In this document: piece by piece, positions 44,276 to 53,032 of the stretch
Layout of the letters: each line of letters opens with the position of its first letter
Position numbering within the stretch: the stretch's first letter is position 1
NCBI GenBank assembly: GCA_036796255.1
Contig: DAIRDH010000004.1
Coordinates: 1 to 64,000, forward strand
Length of the DNA stretch: 64,000 bases
Source of the DNA: T3Sed10-241 sp036796255
Lineage (GTDB): Bacteria; Bacteroidota; Bacteroidia; Flavobacteriales_D; Cryomorphaceae
Direction: 5' to 3'
Notes under the pieces: model-generated
The model's input: only the letters and a program-made list of their open reading frames with translations
What the model was told of the DNA's origin: nothing
Databases searched by the model: none
Program-made: the position numbers and the translations under genes

Positions 44276-45061
44276 TCACATGGCATCTTTTTTGCCGGCC
44301 CCTTCCCTGCCCAACTCCCTCAATTTGGCATATTTGAGAAAAGTGCCATGTGCCGAATTGACGGCTATATTGAAGCCGGCGCGGCCATCCAGAAAACCAG
44401 CCTGGAGGATAAAGGATTTTAAAAAATGAACCATGGGTGAAAAGCAGAGCTGTAAAATGTTGGCCTTGCGCCCAGCTTCATGCAGTAATTCTGCTTTGAG
44501 GCTCGAGAATTTATTGACCGTATTCATATGCTGATCAATGGTATAAAAGCTGTAATGCAGCAAGTCACCTTCGAGTTGGCTTACCTCCTCGCCTTCGTCC
44601 ATGGTGATGCGTTCGTGGATTTTGCGCCCTGTCCATTTCCCCTTGCGGCGGTCATATAGCCTCAATTTTGTATCGGGATACCATCCGCTGTGCCGCACCC
44701 AGGTGCCACAATATTGCGTGAGGCGCTTCATGGTGTAGGCATTGGCAGTGGGTTTTGCCTTTACGGCAAAAATGGAATTACGCAGCTTTTCCGAAGGCGC
44801 TTCATCGGCATCTACTGAAAGTATCAAGTCGTTGGATGCCAATGCTGCAGCCCTGTTTTTCTGGTCGGCGTAATCATCAAAAGGATGCACGTGGCACGTG
44901 ATGCCGCGTGCAGCGCATATGGCCACGGTATCGTCGGTGCTGCCGGAGTCCAGCACGATGATTTCATCGGCCAGGCCTTCCAGTGCCTCAATACAGCGGC
45001 CTATGTTGCGCGCTTCATTGTACGTGATTACCGTGGCCGAGATTTTCACTGACGACATCAA
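44276..45061 (-). CDS. Glycosyltransferase family 2, WaaE/KdtX-like
   Basis: 261 residues. VKISATVITYNEARNIGRCI, IIVLDSGSTDDTV, LILSVDADE (DxD) and the conserved WYPDTKLRLYDRRKGKW with IHE(R) are hallmarks of the LPS-core beta-1,4-glucosyltransferase group (WaaE/KdtX). The sugar donor is unproven. Begins six bases after the S9 peptidase stop, so co-transcribed with it. Confidence 0.85.
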   Translation of the reverse strand: MMSSVKISATVITYNEARNIGRCIEALEGLADEIIVLDSGSTDDTVAICAARGITCHVHPFDDYADQKNRAAALASNDLILSVDADEAPSEKLRNSIFAVKAKPTANAYTMKRLTQYCGTWVRHSGWYPDTKLRLYDRRKGKWTGRKIHERITMDEGEEVSQLEGDLLHYSFYTIDQHMNTVNKFSSLKAELLHEAGRKANILQLCFSPMVHFLKSFILQAGFLDGRAGFNIAVNSAHGTFLKYAKLRELGREGAGKKDAM

Positions 45062-45067
45062 CCCTCG

Positions 45068-46981
45068 CTATCGAATTGGCAGCGTTTCGTCGAGCCATTT
45101 AAAAAACTCGCGTTGCCACACCAGCCCATTTTGGGGCTTAAGTATCCAATGGTTTTCGTCAGGAAAGTATAGCAATCTGCTTTTAATTCCGAGCTGCTGA
45201 GCAGCCGTAAATGCTTCAAATGATTGGCCTTCGGGCACGCGGTAATCTTTGCCGCCCTGTATGATCATCATGGGTGTATTCCATTCACCTACGAGCGCTG
45301 AAGGGTCAAATTTATTGTAAGAGCGCTGTGCTTCCATGTTCATTCGGTCCCAGTATGCGCCGCCTAAATCCCAGTTGGTGAAAAATAGTTCCTCTGTAGT
45401 TCCGTACATACTTTTGAGGTTGAATACTCCAGCGTGGGCAATGAAAGAGCTAAACCTCCCATCGTGAATACCTGCAAGACGATACACGGAGTAGCCTCCA
45501 TAACTTGCGCCTACTGCACCCAATCCATTCAGGTTCACATAGGGCTCCTGGCTCATTGCATCAATGGCACTGAGGTAGTCCTGCATGTTGAGCCCACCCC
45601 AGTCTTTTGAAATCTGCTCATTCCAGGCCACTCCATGGCCAGGCATTCCACGCCGGTTGGGTGCCACAACAATGTATCCCTGGGCTGCCATCAATTGAAA
45701 ATTCCATCGAAATGAGTAAAACTGACTCAATGCACTTTGTGGGCCGCCTTGGGTGTAGAGCAAGGTGCAATATTGTTTCTTTGGATCAAAGTCAGGCGGA
45801 TAAATAACCCAAACCAACATGTCCTGACCATCCACTGTTTGCACGGTTCTCTCCTCTACGGTGCTCAGCTTAAGGCCATCGAATACTTCATCATTTACGG
45901 TAGTGATCTTCTTCATTTGTCCATTGGAAGCATTGATGCTGAAGAGTTCCATGGCGTGGTTCATGTCCATGCGACCAGCGATGATGTCTGCACCCACCTG
46001 CCCTACCAGGCCGGTTACATCCCACTGACCTTCCGTGACTTGCTTCACCGGTCCCTGCACACCTTTTTTGTCAGGTATAGCCACTGAAAAGAGTTGCTCG
46101 GTCCCTTTAACTGGGGCAGTAAAATAGAGCACAGTGCCATCATTGCTCCAGATAAATTCATTGACCGTACCGTCCCATGTCTGGGTGAGATTTACAGCTT
46201 TACCATCTACGCGTACTTTCAGGTTGTTCTTGTCGCTCTCATAACCGTTGCGCGCCATGCTGAGCCAGGCCAAAGTGCCATTTTTACTAAATTTGGGCGA
46301 GGTGTCATAGCCGGGGTTGTCTGCAGTGAGGTTAACGGTATTGCCTGTTGAAACTTCATAGGCGTAAATGTCGGTATTGGTGGAATTCATGTATTCCTTC
46401 CCTTTCACTTTCTTGCTTACATATACCACCCGCTTGCTGTCGGGACTCCAGGTGTAGTCATCGCTTCCGCCAAATGGCGATGTGGGTGTGTGGTAGGGCT
46501 CCCCAAACATGATGTCGATCGCGGGACTTTTGCCTTTAGTATCGTTCAATATCAGATGATTGTACGTTCCATCGTGCCACGTATCCCAATGGCGGTGCTG
46601 CAGGTCGTCATATATATAAGCCTTGCTCTCCGGTACTTCGTTGTACAGGTCCTTTCCAAAAACCTTTAGTTCCTTCTTTTTCTCAACCGTTAGTTTCCAT
46701 TTACCGTCGGGTGAAAGGTTATGTTCTTTAATGCCTTCCGCAGAGTCGACTGCTGTGTGCGTGGCAGACCCAAAATCGTACCTGAAGATTTCGGAATCGA
46801 AGTCATTGTTGGCCATGTTTGGCCTGTTTACCTTATAAAATAGGGATTGCTGATCGTCCGTGATACCGATGGCACTTACACGTCCAAGCTCCCAGAGCAA
46901 TTCAGGAGTCATTACCTGTGCCTTCAGCTGAATTGTCAAGAGCACGGCAAAAGCAAAAAGAAGAAATTTTTTGAAGCTCAT
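45068..46981 (-). CDS. Secreted S9 family peptidase
   Basis: 637 residues from the signal-peptide Met (MSFKKFLLFAFAVLLTIQL). Beta-propeller N-terminus with WD-like repeats (LSPDGKWKLTVEK, YTWSPDSKRVVYVS, SKNGTLAWLSM), then a hydrolase domain with Ser493 (GASYGGYSV), Asp579 (GGKDYRVP) and His611 (DENHWI), the order of DPP/acylaminoacyl peptidases. Exported, presumably periplasmic. An earlier in-frame TTG/ATG is not used. It differs from the 28879 S9 protein, which lacks a signal peptide and has an extra tail. Confidence 0.9.
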   Translation of the reverse strand: MSFKKFLLFAFAVLLTIQLKAQVMTPELLWELGRVSAIGITDDQQSLFYKVNRPNMANNDFDSEIFRYDFGSATHTAVDSAEGIKEHNLSPDGKWKLTVEKKKELKVFGKDLYNEVPESKAYIYDDLQHRHWDTWHDGTYNHLILNDTKGKSPAIDIMFGEPYHTPTSPFGGSDDYTWSPDSKRVVYVSKKVKGKEYMNSTNTDIYAYEVSTGNTVNLTADNPGYDTSPKFSKNGTLAWLSMARNGYESDKNNLKVRVDGKAVNLTQTWDGTVNEFIWSNDGTVLYFTAPVKGTEQLFSVAIPDKKGVQGPVKQVTEGQWDVTGLVGQVGADIIAGRMDMNHAMELFSINASNGQMKKITTVNDEVFDGLKLSTVEERTVQTVDGQDMLVWVIYPPDFDPKKQYCTLLYTQGGPQSALSQFYSFRWNFQLMAAQGYIVVAPNRRGMPGHGVAWNEQISKDWGGLNMQDYLSAIDAMSQEPYVNLNGLGAVGASYGGYSVYRLAGIHDGRFSSFIAHAGVFNLKSMYGTTEELFFTNWDLGGAYWDRMNMEAQRSYNKFDPSALVGEWNTPMMIIQGGKDYRVPEGQSFEAFTAAQQLGIKSRLLYFPDENHWILKPQNGLVWQREFFKWLDETLPIR

Positions 46982-47029
46982 TTGGTCATTTTTAAGGATG
47001 TGAAGGTAGCTTATGGATTGCAATATTAA

Positions 47030-47322
47030 AACGGTCTTCTATCATACCATTCCAATAATCAAAATTAGGTTGTGCCCATCAATCCATCAAATGCCTTTAT
47101 TTACATCGCTTTGGGTTTGATAAGGGATTTCAAATATGAGGCAAAAGAAAAAAATAATTTTCAATAACATGACCGGCTAAAAGCTTTAATAATGAACGTT
47201 ATGCTCTTAATGTTGAGCTCTAAAGGCTCACGGGGGGCGCAATTGGCATCGGTCGGGAGTACCTGATTTGGTATTCAAATGAAGGCAAGTCCCGTGAGTA
47301 AAAGAAAAGAACCCTGTCGCAA
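47030..47322. other. Intergenic region with long-range inverted repeat
   Basis: No gene seen. CTCACGGG near 47228 and CCCGTGAG near 47292 are perfect 8-base complements about 55 bases apart, possibly closing a structured RNA. No known riboswitch consensus was recognised. Confidence 0.3.
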
Positions 47323-47829
47323 TTACTTGCTTAAGCTGATTTGGATATGCCTATTACGGTCGAGCAATATAGCGGCGGAATCAAAATCAGGCGGTCCAAA
47401 ACTTCCTTTCGCATTGTTTGAAAATCCATAAGGCTCTGAAGGAAAATAAAACATGTTTCTGTCCAGCTTGCCGTTGTTGTTGACGTCAAGAAAAACGGCA
47501 ACGGCATAGGTGCCTTGGGGCAACATCATTTGAGCAACCTTATTTGTCTTATTCTCACCCGAGATTGCCATCGTTTTAAAGGGCTCACCTTCGGGAAAAC
47601 CATTGGACTTATTAAAGACAGCAATCATCAACGTGCCATTGCCCTGATCCATACCCGGAAAATCAATGGAGAGTTTCCATGACTTTTCTGAGGAGCTATG
47701 GATTGCTTCAACCGCTGCCATGGCATGAATAGCACAGAACAAATAAATCGAGAAGAGGACTTTAGCTTTCACTGGACCAGTTTTAACAAAGCCAAAGGTA
47801 GGTTGAAGACTTGTTTGGAATACATTCAT
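47323..47829 (-). CDS. DUF2141 secreted protein
   Basis: 168 residues. A long N-terminal hydrophobic segment (VLFSIYLFCAIHAMA) precedes a DUF2141 domain: NGTLMIAVFNKSNGFPEGE, LPQGTYAVAVFLDVNNNGKL and PSEPYGFSNNAKGSFGPPDF, the family's hallmark C-terminus. Secreted small beta-protein of unknown function. The ATG at 47829 gives an unusually long pre-signal of 20 residues; no later Met precedes the hydrophobic core. Confidence 0.87.
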   Translation of the reverse strand: MNVFQTSLQPTFGFVKTGPVKAKVLFSIYLFCAIHAMAAVEAIHSSSEKSWKLSIDFPGMDQGNGTLMIAVFNKSNGFPEGEPFKTMAISGENKTNKVAQMMLPQGTYAVAVFLDVNNNGKLDRNMFYFPSEPYGFSNNAKGSFGPPDFDSAAILLDRNRHIQISLSK

Positions 47830-47866
47830 TAAGTTTAATTAATATTCTACATAAAAAGAACTCTGA

Positions 47867-47992
47867 ATGAGGAATTTATATATCGACAGGGCCTTATCTT
47901 CTGGCGATGAATCTAAAGTTTTTAAGGATTATGGCAACCTATCGCTATATCGTCGTCTAAACATTGCCAGACCGCCGAGGCGGATGGAATAA
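47867..47992 (+). CDS. Candidate 41-residue protein ending before an orphan terminator
   Basis: ATG-initiated frame reading MRNLYIDRALSSGDESK, VFKDYGNLSLYRRLN, IARPPRRME. It is the only plus-strand frame in the gap and a strong terminator follows it at 48011. The transcript could equally be a noncoding RNA. No family recognised. Confidence 0.3.
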   Translation: MRNLYIDRALSSGDESKVFKDYGNLSLYRRLNIARPPRRME

Positions 47993-48010
47993 GATGCTTA
48001 ACAAATAAGA

Positions 48011-48046
48011 AAAGAGCCATGCCTAACCAGCAATGGCTTTTTTTTT
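48011..48046 (+). terminator. Orphan intrinsic terminator
   Basis: AAAAGAGCCAT...ATGGCT followed by nine Ts, with inner GC pairs. No annotated plus-strand gene precedes it back to 42107, so it marks the end of an unannotated short transcript. Confidence 0.75.
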
Positions 48047-48129
48047 GTCCACCTCCCATAATGCATCTGCCTGATTATCAATGAATATTTAATTTTAAAT
48101 TGCTGCTAACAATTTGGCTTTTTAGTTGT

Positions 48130-48137
48130 TACCTTTG
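48130..48137 (+). promoter_or_regulatory. Bacteroidota -7 box TACCTTTG
   Basis: Perfect TAnnTTTG 32 bases upstream of the YceI lipoprotein ATG (48170); nearest TTTG is 13 bases upstream, short of canonical. Confidence 0.5.
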
Positions 48138-48169
48138 CGCTAATTTAACAAACCAAAATAATAACTAGA

Positions 48170-48835
48170 ATGAAGTCGCTTAACAAGTTTTTTACAATGA
48201 TTGCTGCCGGAGCTTTTTTAGCAGCATGTGGAGGCCCAACAGAATCTACTACATCTGATGCCGAAAATGCAGATTCTACCGCAGTGAGTTCGATTGAAGG
48301 AACTTACACCGTAGACGTGGAGAAGAGTCAGATCAACTGGGAAGGTACAATGCTCGAAGTCGGTGGAGTATCACTTTACGGACACAACGGAACCATTAAG
48401 TTAGCCAAAGGCGAAATGAGAGCTGAAGGTGGTAAAATTAACCAAGGCTCTTTGGTCGTGGATATGAACACCATTTCGCCGGAAGATGAGAATTACCGTG
48501 ATGAAGACGGCGGACGCAAGAGCGATCTTGTTGGTCACCTTTCATCTGATGATTTCTTTAACGTAGGTGAATTTCCTTACAGCAATTTTGAAATTTCCCA
48601 AGCTGCTGATGGACAAGTTGAGGGTTTGATCACCATCCGCGGAATCCAAAAGCCAGTTACTATTGAAGATGCTACTATTTCTGAAAATGAAGATGGAAGC
48701 ATCCATGCAACTGGTAACTTCTCGATCGATCGCCAGGAGTTCAATGTGCGTTTCGCAATGCCCGTACAAGAGAAGGTATTGTCTGACAAAATCAAACTTG
48801 GATTTGACATTGTAGCAGTTAAAACTGCAGCCTAA
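48170..48835 (+). CDS. YceI-domain lipoprotein
   Basis: 221 residues. Lipobox LAAC (Cys20), a Ser/Thr/Asp linker, then the YceI lipocalin-like domain (TYTVDVEKSQINWEGTM, VVDMNTISPEDENYRDE region, FFNVGEFPYSNFEIS, ATGNFSIDRQEFNVRF). Anchored in a membrane by lipid. Followed by a strong bidirectional terminator shared with the convergent PNPOx-like gene. Confidence 0.9.
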   Translation: MKSLNKFFTMIAAGAFLAACGGPTESTTSDAENADSTAVSSIEGTYTVDVEKSQINWEGTMLEVGGVSLYGHNGTIKLAKGEMRAEGGKINQGSLVVDMNTISPEDENYRDEDGGRKSDLVGHLSSDDFFNVGEFPYSNFEISQAADGQVEGLITIRGIQKPVTIEDATISENEDGSIHATGNFSIDRQEFNVRFAMPVQEKVLSDKIKLGFDIVAVKTAA

Positions 48836-48852
48836 TCCGAACTGAATCACTG

Positions 48853-48887
48853 AAAAGCCCTTCGCAAGCGAAGGGCTTTTTTTTTTT
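48853..48887. terminator. Strong, probably bidirectional terminator
   Basis: AGCCCTTCG, loop CAAG, CGAAGGGCT, nine perfect pairs, with AAA on the left and eleven Ts on the right. It lies between convergent stop codons (48835 and 48892). Confidence 0.92.
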
Positions 48888-48891
48888 ACGC

Positions 48892-49479
48892 TTATGGCAC
48901 CAAAAAAGACGAATTGACCAAAGAACCGTTGTCGTAATTGAATTGAGCCCTGATGTGCCCCGCTCGACTCAGTTGCAGTACCTCCATCAGGTCAACCTGA
49001 CAACGAACTAAAGCGAAGAATTCATCATCGAGTGATTTTCGCAAATTTGACTCAGACCACTCTCGCGTACTCCATACGCTGCCCGGTGCATCCATAGTAT
49101 TGTATGACGCGCGGCCGTGTTCACCTACCCTGCCCCATGCCTCTTTTGCTTCAGCATCTTTATGATGAATCGCAACGGTAGTCATTAATTTTACTTGCAG
49201 CCTCGCAGTTGGGTGCCAGAACAGCAGTGTCGCAAAGGCGACTTTCCTGAGCTGCCCAATTTTTTCAGAACGCATATCCGTAAAAATTTCAACAACAAAC
49301 GGGTCGAGGTGTACTTTTCGGGACACCACCATCCGCGAGTCAGGACCAGGCACCTCAAAGGTGCTGAAAACCGTGTTTTTGAATGGGTGCTTTGGCGATC
49401 GGGTTCCGCGCTGCAATTGATCAATCGCAAAGTGTGCTATGCGTTCAAGGCTGTGGTGGTGTTCTATGATTTTACCCAT
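48892..49479 (-). CDS. Pyridoxamine 5'-phosphate oxidase-like FMN-binding protein
   Basis: 195 residues with a PNPOx-type split-barrel outline (NTVFSTFEVPGPDSRMVVSR region, IFTDMRSEKIGQLRK, FATLLFWHPTARLQVKL) and the terminal FNYDNG. It differs from canonical PdxH (31762) and lacks its SRPRESRLG block, so it is a paralogue of the general flavin-binding pyridoxamine oxidase-like group, function unknown. Confidence 0.75.
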   Translation of the reverse strand: MGKIIEHHHSLERIAHFAIDQLQRGTRSPKHPFKNTVFSTFEVPGPDSRMVVSRKVHLDPFVVEIFTDMRSEKIGQLRKVAFATLLFWHPTARLQVKLMTTVAIHHKDAEAKEAWGRVGEHGRASYNTMDAPGSVWSTREWSESNLRKSLDDEFFALVRCQVDLMEVLQLSRAGHIRAQFNYDNGSLVNSSFLVP

Positions 49480-49525
49480 TTTAATCTGCTGTCATGTTAG
49501 ATTGCGTTAACATTGGTGCGGCTTT

Positions 49526-49556
49526 TTTGTTAAAACCACACAAAGGAGTATTTTTA
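49526..49556 (+). promoter_or_regulatory. Promoter of the paa operon
   Basis: TTTG (49526-49529), exactly 19 bases, TATTTTTA (49549-49556): seven of eight bases of TAnnTTTG at canonical spacing. The leader to the paaA ATG would be about 27 bases. Confidence 0.6.
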
Positions 49557-49588
49557 CATCCACCTACCAAACTGAAATCAAAATACAC

Positions 49589-50533
49589 ATGGAATTAGCA
49601 GAACGCGAAAAACAGTTTCAAGAGAAGATAGACAGCGGAGAGAAAGTTGAAGCCAAAGAATGGATGCCTGAAAATTACCGCAGGCAGTTGATTCGAATGA
49701 TTTCCCAGCATGCTCATTCTGAGATAGTAGGAATGTTGCCGGAAGGGAATTGGATCACAAGGGCTCCTTCCCTCCGTCGCAAGGCAGTGCTGCTCGCAAA
49801 AGTTCAGGACGAAGCTGGCCATGGATTATACCTTTACAGTGCAGCTGAAACGCTCGGCATCGACCGCCGCACCCTAATCGATCAGTTGCTTACCGGAAAG
49901 GCCAAATATTCCAGCATTTTCAATTATCCCACATTAAACTGGGCCGATATAGGAGCCATAGGCTGGCTCGTAGATGGAGCTGCAATTGTAAACCAAACTA
50001 TGCTTGCCAGAGGCTCGTATGGACCTTACAGCCGCGCCATGGTGCGCATATGCAAGGAAGAGAGTTTTCACAACCGTCAAGGATATGAAATCATATACCA
50101 GCTTGCGAAAGGGACTAAAGAGCAAAAAGAAATGGCACAAGACGCGCTCAACCGCTGGTGGTGGCCATCCATCCAAATGCTTGGCCCGTCAGACGCTGAT
50201 TCGAAAAACAGCGACGAGACCATGCGTTGGAAGATCAAGGTAGAAAGCAATGACACCGTAAGGCAGCGCTTTATAGACCGAACGGTACCACAGGCCGAGG
50301 CCGCTGGTTTAACCATCCCCGATCCCGATTTGAAATTCAATGAAGAAACCGGGCATTGGGAAATTGGTGAAGTAGATTGGACAGAATTTTACCAGGTGAT
50401 CAAAGGCAATGGCCCTTGCAATAGAAAACGTCTTAAAGCGCGTCAAGCGGCAGAAAGTGAGGGAGAATGGGTGAGAAAAGCATCTGCAGCTTATGCTGAA
50501 AAGCAAAAAAGAAAGCAAATGAAAGCCGCATAA
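49589..50533 (+). CDS. paaA: Phenylacetyl-CoA epoxidase, subunit PaaA
   Basis: 314 residues, full length. Catalytic diiron subunit of the ring 1,2-epoxidase that converts phenylacetyl-CoA to the epoxide. Ligand-bearing helices are visible (HAHSEIVGML, AKVQDEAGHGLYLYSAAETL, CKEESFHNRQGYEI), with RWWWPSIQMLGP and the C-terminal FNEETGHWEIGEVDW. First of four paa genes; a promoter lies upstream. Confidence 0.95.
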   Translation: MELAEREKQFQEKIDSGEKVEAKEWMPENYRRQLIRMISQHAHSEIVGMLPEGNWITRAPSLRRKAVLLAKVQDEAGHGLYLYSAAETLGIDRRTLIDQLLTGKAKYSSIFNYPTLNWADIGAIGWLVDGAAIVNQTMLARGSYGPYSRAMVRICKEESFHNRQGYEIIYQLAKGTKEQKEMAQDALNRWWWPSIQMLGPSDADSKNSDETMRWKIKVESNDTVRQRFIDRTVPQAEAAGLTIPDPDLKFNEETGHWEIGEVDWTEFYQVIKGNGPCNRKRLKARQAAESEGEWVRKASAAYAEKQKRKQMKAA

Positions 50534-50588
50534 AGCGGCTGGTTATGCGCTCGAGTACCAAATGATCTCAACCATCAATAAACATACA

Positions 50589-50888
50589 ATGTCCGAAGCT
50601 CAACACAATGACCAGGGCTTGCTCTGGGAAGTATTTATTCAAGCCAAGCCAGGTATAGCGCATAAACATGCTGGTAGCGTGCATGCCCATGACGCTGAAA
50701 CGGCCTTAACCAGTGCGCGCGATGTGTACTCCAGGCGACAGGAAGGTTGCAGTATCTGGGTAGTTCCCTCCAATATGATTGCTGCAACAACTGAAGAGGA
50801 TTCCGATTCCTTCTTCGACCCGGCTAACGATAAGGTGTACCGCCATCCTACTTTTTACACCGTGCCTGAAGGGGTTAAATATTTGTGA
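50589..50888 (+). CDS. paaB: Phenylacetyl-CoA epoxidase, subunit PaaB
   Basis: 99 residues from the Met of MSEAQHNDQGLLWEVFIQA; an in-frame ATG nine codons earlier is less likely since homologues start near LWEVF. Conserved HKHAGSVHAHDAETAL and YSRRQEGCSIWVVPSN. PaaB bridges the A/C subcomplexes. 55 bases after paaA; paaC starts four bases after its stop. Confidence 0.93.
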   Translation: MSEAQHNDQGLLWEVFIQAKPGIAHKHAGSVHAHDAETALTSARDVYSRRQEGCSIWVVPSNMIAATTEEDSDSFFDPANDKVYRHPTFYTVPEGVKYL

Positions 50889-50892
50889 TGCA

Positions 50893-51654
50893 ATGAGCAA
50901 AGACGAAGCACTATATCAATACCTTATTAGACTTGGCGACAACGCATTGATCCTGGGCCAACGCCTGGGTGAGTGGTGTGGCCACGCCCATCAATTGGAA
51001 AGCGATATCGCACTTACCAATGTAGCCCTCGACCAAATAGGACAAGCCCGTAACTTGCTCACTGAAGCAGGTCGCATTGAAGGCAAAGGCCGCACAGAAG
51101 ATGATCTCGCCTTTTTCAGGAATGAGAAAGACTTTCGCAACAACCTTTTGGTAGAGCAGGAAAATGGTGATTTCGCGCAGACCATTACCCGTCAATTCCT
51201 ATTTGATGTGTTTCAATACCACCTCTATAGTGCGCTGAGCCAAAGCACGGATGAATTTCTTCGCGGCTTTGCCATTAAATCACTGAAAGAAGTTACCTAC
51301 CACCGCAAGCTTAGCAGCGATTGGATGTTGCGGTTGGGCGATGGCACCCAGGAAAGCCACGAACGTATGCAGGAAGCGCTCGAAATCTTGTGGCCTTTCA
51401 CTGGTGAACTTTTCGAAATGACTGAAGCAGACGAAGCGTTGATGGAGCATGGTATTGTGCCCAATCTCAACGAGATAAAGCATAAATGGGAAAGCGAAGT
51501 GCAATCTGTTGTTGCTGAGGCCACTTTGCAAATCCCCGACACCAGGGGTTACATGGCCAAGGGCAGCCGTGTAGGCCACCACACGGAGTACATGGGATAC
51601 ATATTGGCCGAAATGCAGGCCCTGCCCCGCTCCATGCCCGATGCGAAATGGTAG
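50893..51654 (+). CDS. paaC: Phenylacetyl-CoA epoxidase, subunit PaaC
   Basis: 253 residues. Structural (non-catalytic) ferritin-like partner of PaaA: LRLGDNALILGQRLGEWCGHAHQLE region, DIALTNVALDQIGQARNLL, TRQFLFDVFQYHLY, KEVTYHRKLSSDWMLRLGDGT region. Start at the ATG 50893 between paaB and paaD; the longer frame overlapping paaB is an artefact. Confidence 0.95.
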   Translation: MSKDEALYQYLIRLGDNALILGQRLGEWCGHAHQLESDIALTNVALDQIGQARNLLTEAGRIEGKGRTEDDLAFFRNEKDFRNNLLVEQENGDFAQTITRQFLFDVFQYHLYSALSQSTDEFLRGFAIKSLKEVTYHRKLSSDWMLRLGDGTQESHERMQEALEILWPFTGELFEMTEADEALMEHGIVPNLNEIKHKWESEVQSVVAEATLQIPDTRGYMAKGSRVGHHTEYMGYILAEMQALPRSMPDAKW

Positions 51655-51657
51655 ATA

Positions 51658-52161
51658 ATGATGACTATCGTCAAAGACCATAAACTTCAAGCGATTTACG
51701 ATCTGCTGGAAACGGTAAAGGATCCAGAGATACCTGTGTTGAGCATTGCCGACCTCGGTATTTTGCGCTCAATTGAGTATGCCGAAGGTGACTCTTTGCT
51801 GGTGACCATCACGCCAACTTATTCGGGTTGTCCCGCCATGGACACCATAGAGCGTGAAATCATAGAAACTTTGGAATCAGCCGGATATAGTGCATCAGTG
51901 AAATCGTCTCTTTATCCGTCATGGACCACCGATTGGCTTACCGAGAAAGGCCGAAAAGCCCTTGAAGACTATGGAATCGCTCCTCCTGCCGAGAAAACGA
52001 CAGACAAAAGTTTCCTCACTGGAAATCCAAAATCAGTGCGCTGTCCTTTGTGCAAAAGTAGCAACTCTTCCATGATATCCCAGTTTGGGAGTACCGCATG
52101 CAAAGCCTTGTACAAGTGCAATGATTGCCTGGAGACCTTTGATTACTTCAAGTGTATCTAG
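51658..52161 (+). CDS. paaD: Phenylacetyl-CoA epoxidase maturation protein PaaD
   Basis: 167 residues. N-terminal MIP18/DUF59-type domain (VKDPEIPVLSIADLGI, TPTYSGCPAMDTIE) with the conserved Cys, then a C-terminal zinc-ribbon-like CPLC...CNDC. PaaD supports Fe-S assembly for the PaaE reductase. Yet no paaE follows; the next gene is on the other strand. Last gene of the cluster. Confidence 0.92.
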   Translation: MMTIVKDHKLQAIYDLLETVKDPEIPVLSIADLGILRSIEYAEGDSLLVTITPTYSGCPAMDTIEREIIETLESAGYSASVKSSLYPSWTTDWLTEKGRKALEDYGIAPPAEKTTDKSFLTGNPKSVRCPLCKSSNSSMISQFGSTACKALYKCNDCLETFDYFKCI

Positions 52162-52180
52162 TTTGCCTCCAGGTAAATAC

Positions 52181-53032
52181 TTAGCCAAAAACATTTACCG
52201 ACTCCCGGAGTGCGACTTGAAGTGCTGAATTATTTACCCCGGTTTCAATTCCATTTTCATCAAAATAACTGAGCATTAGCTCGGTAGGCATATTTCCCGT
52301 GAGGTCGTCTGTGGCCATGGGACAGCCACCAAAACCTTTCAGCGCGCCGTCAAACCTTCGGCAGCCTGCTTTGTAGGCCGCATCTACTTTCTCCTCCCAA
52401 CTTTCAGGGGTGGTGTGGAGGTGGGCACCAAATTGCACCCCGGGCAGTGCCGGAATGAGCGCTGTAAACAGTTGTGTGATTGATTCAGTGTCCGAACTAC
52501 CCACAGTATCGGAAAGGGCCAGTGTGCTGATTCCAAAATTATTGTGAAGTTTTTCAGCCCATTGGATGGCGACTTCGGTACTCCAGGTGTCTCCGTAAGG
52601 ATTGCCGAAAGCCATACTCAGGTAAATGACAAGGTCGCGGTTGTGCTTTGCGGCTAGATTGGCAAGGGCCTCTACCCTTTCCATAGATTCCTCGATGCCG
52701 GCATTGGTGTTGCGCTGTTGAAATGTTTCCGAGATTGAAAAGGGGTAGCCCAAAACTGCAATCTCTTCGTGCTGAATGGCCTCCACAGCGCCGCGCTCGT
52801 TGGCTACAATGGCAAGGAGTTTAGTCCGGGTATGGTCAAGCTGCAATCCTGCAAGCACCTCGGCAGTATCTGCCATTTGCGGTATGGCCTTGGGCGATAC
52901 GAATGAGCCGAAGTCGAGGGTGTGAAAACCGACTTTTAACAGCGCATTCAGGTAATCTATTTTTGTTTTCGTAGGGATAAAAGTTTTGATGCCTTGCATG
53001 GCATCACGCGGGCATTCAACGATTTGTAGCAT
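52181..53032 (-). CDS. Hydroxymethylglutaryl-CoA lyase
   Basis: 283 residues. Cleaves HMG-CoA to acetyl-CoA and acetoacetate (leucine/ketone metabolism). ECPRDAMQGIKTFIPT and TLDFGSFVSPKAIPQMAD are conserved; metal ligands HLH in FGAHLHTT; catalytic Cys in GFGGCPMA; SDTVGSS. Overlaps the upstream pyrD by 17 bases, so co-translated with it. Confidence 0.92.
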   Translation of the reverse strand: MLQIVECPRDAMQGIKTFIPTKTKIDYLNALLKVGFHTLDFGSFVSPKAIPQMADTAEVLAGLQLDHTRTKLLAIVANERGAVEAIQHEEIAVLGYPFSISETFQQRNTNAGIEESMERVEALANLAAKHNRDLVIYLSMAFGNPYGDTWSTEVAIQWAEKLHNNFGISTLALSDTVGSSDTESITQLFTALIPALPGVQFGAHLHTTPESWEEKVDAAYKAGCRRFDGALKGFGGCPMATDDLTGNMPTELMLSYFDENGIETGVNNSALQVALRESVNVFG

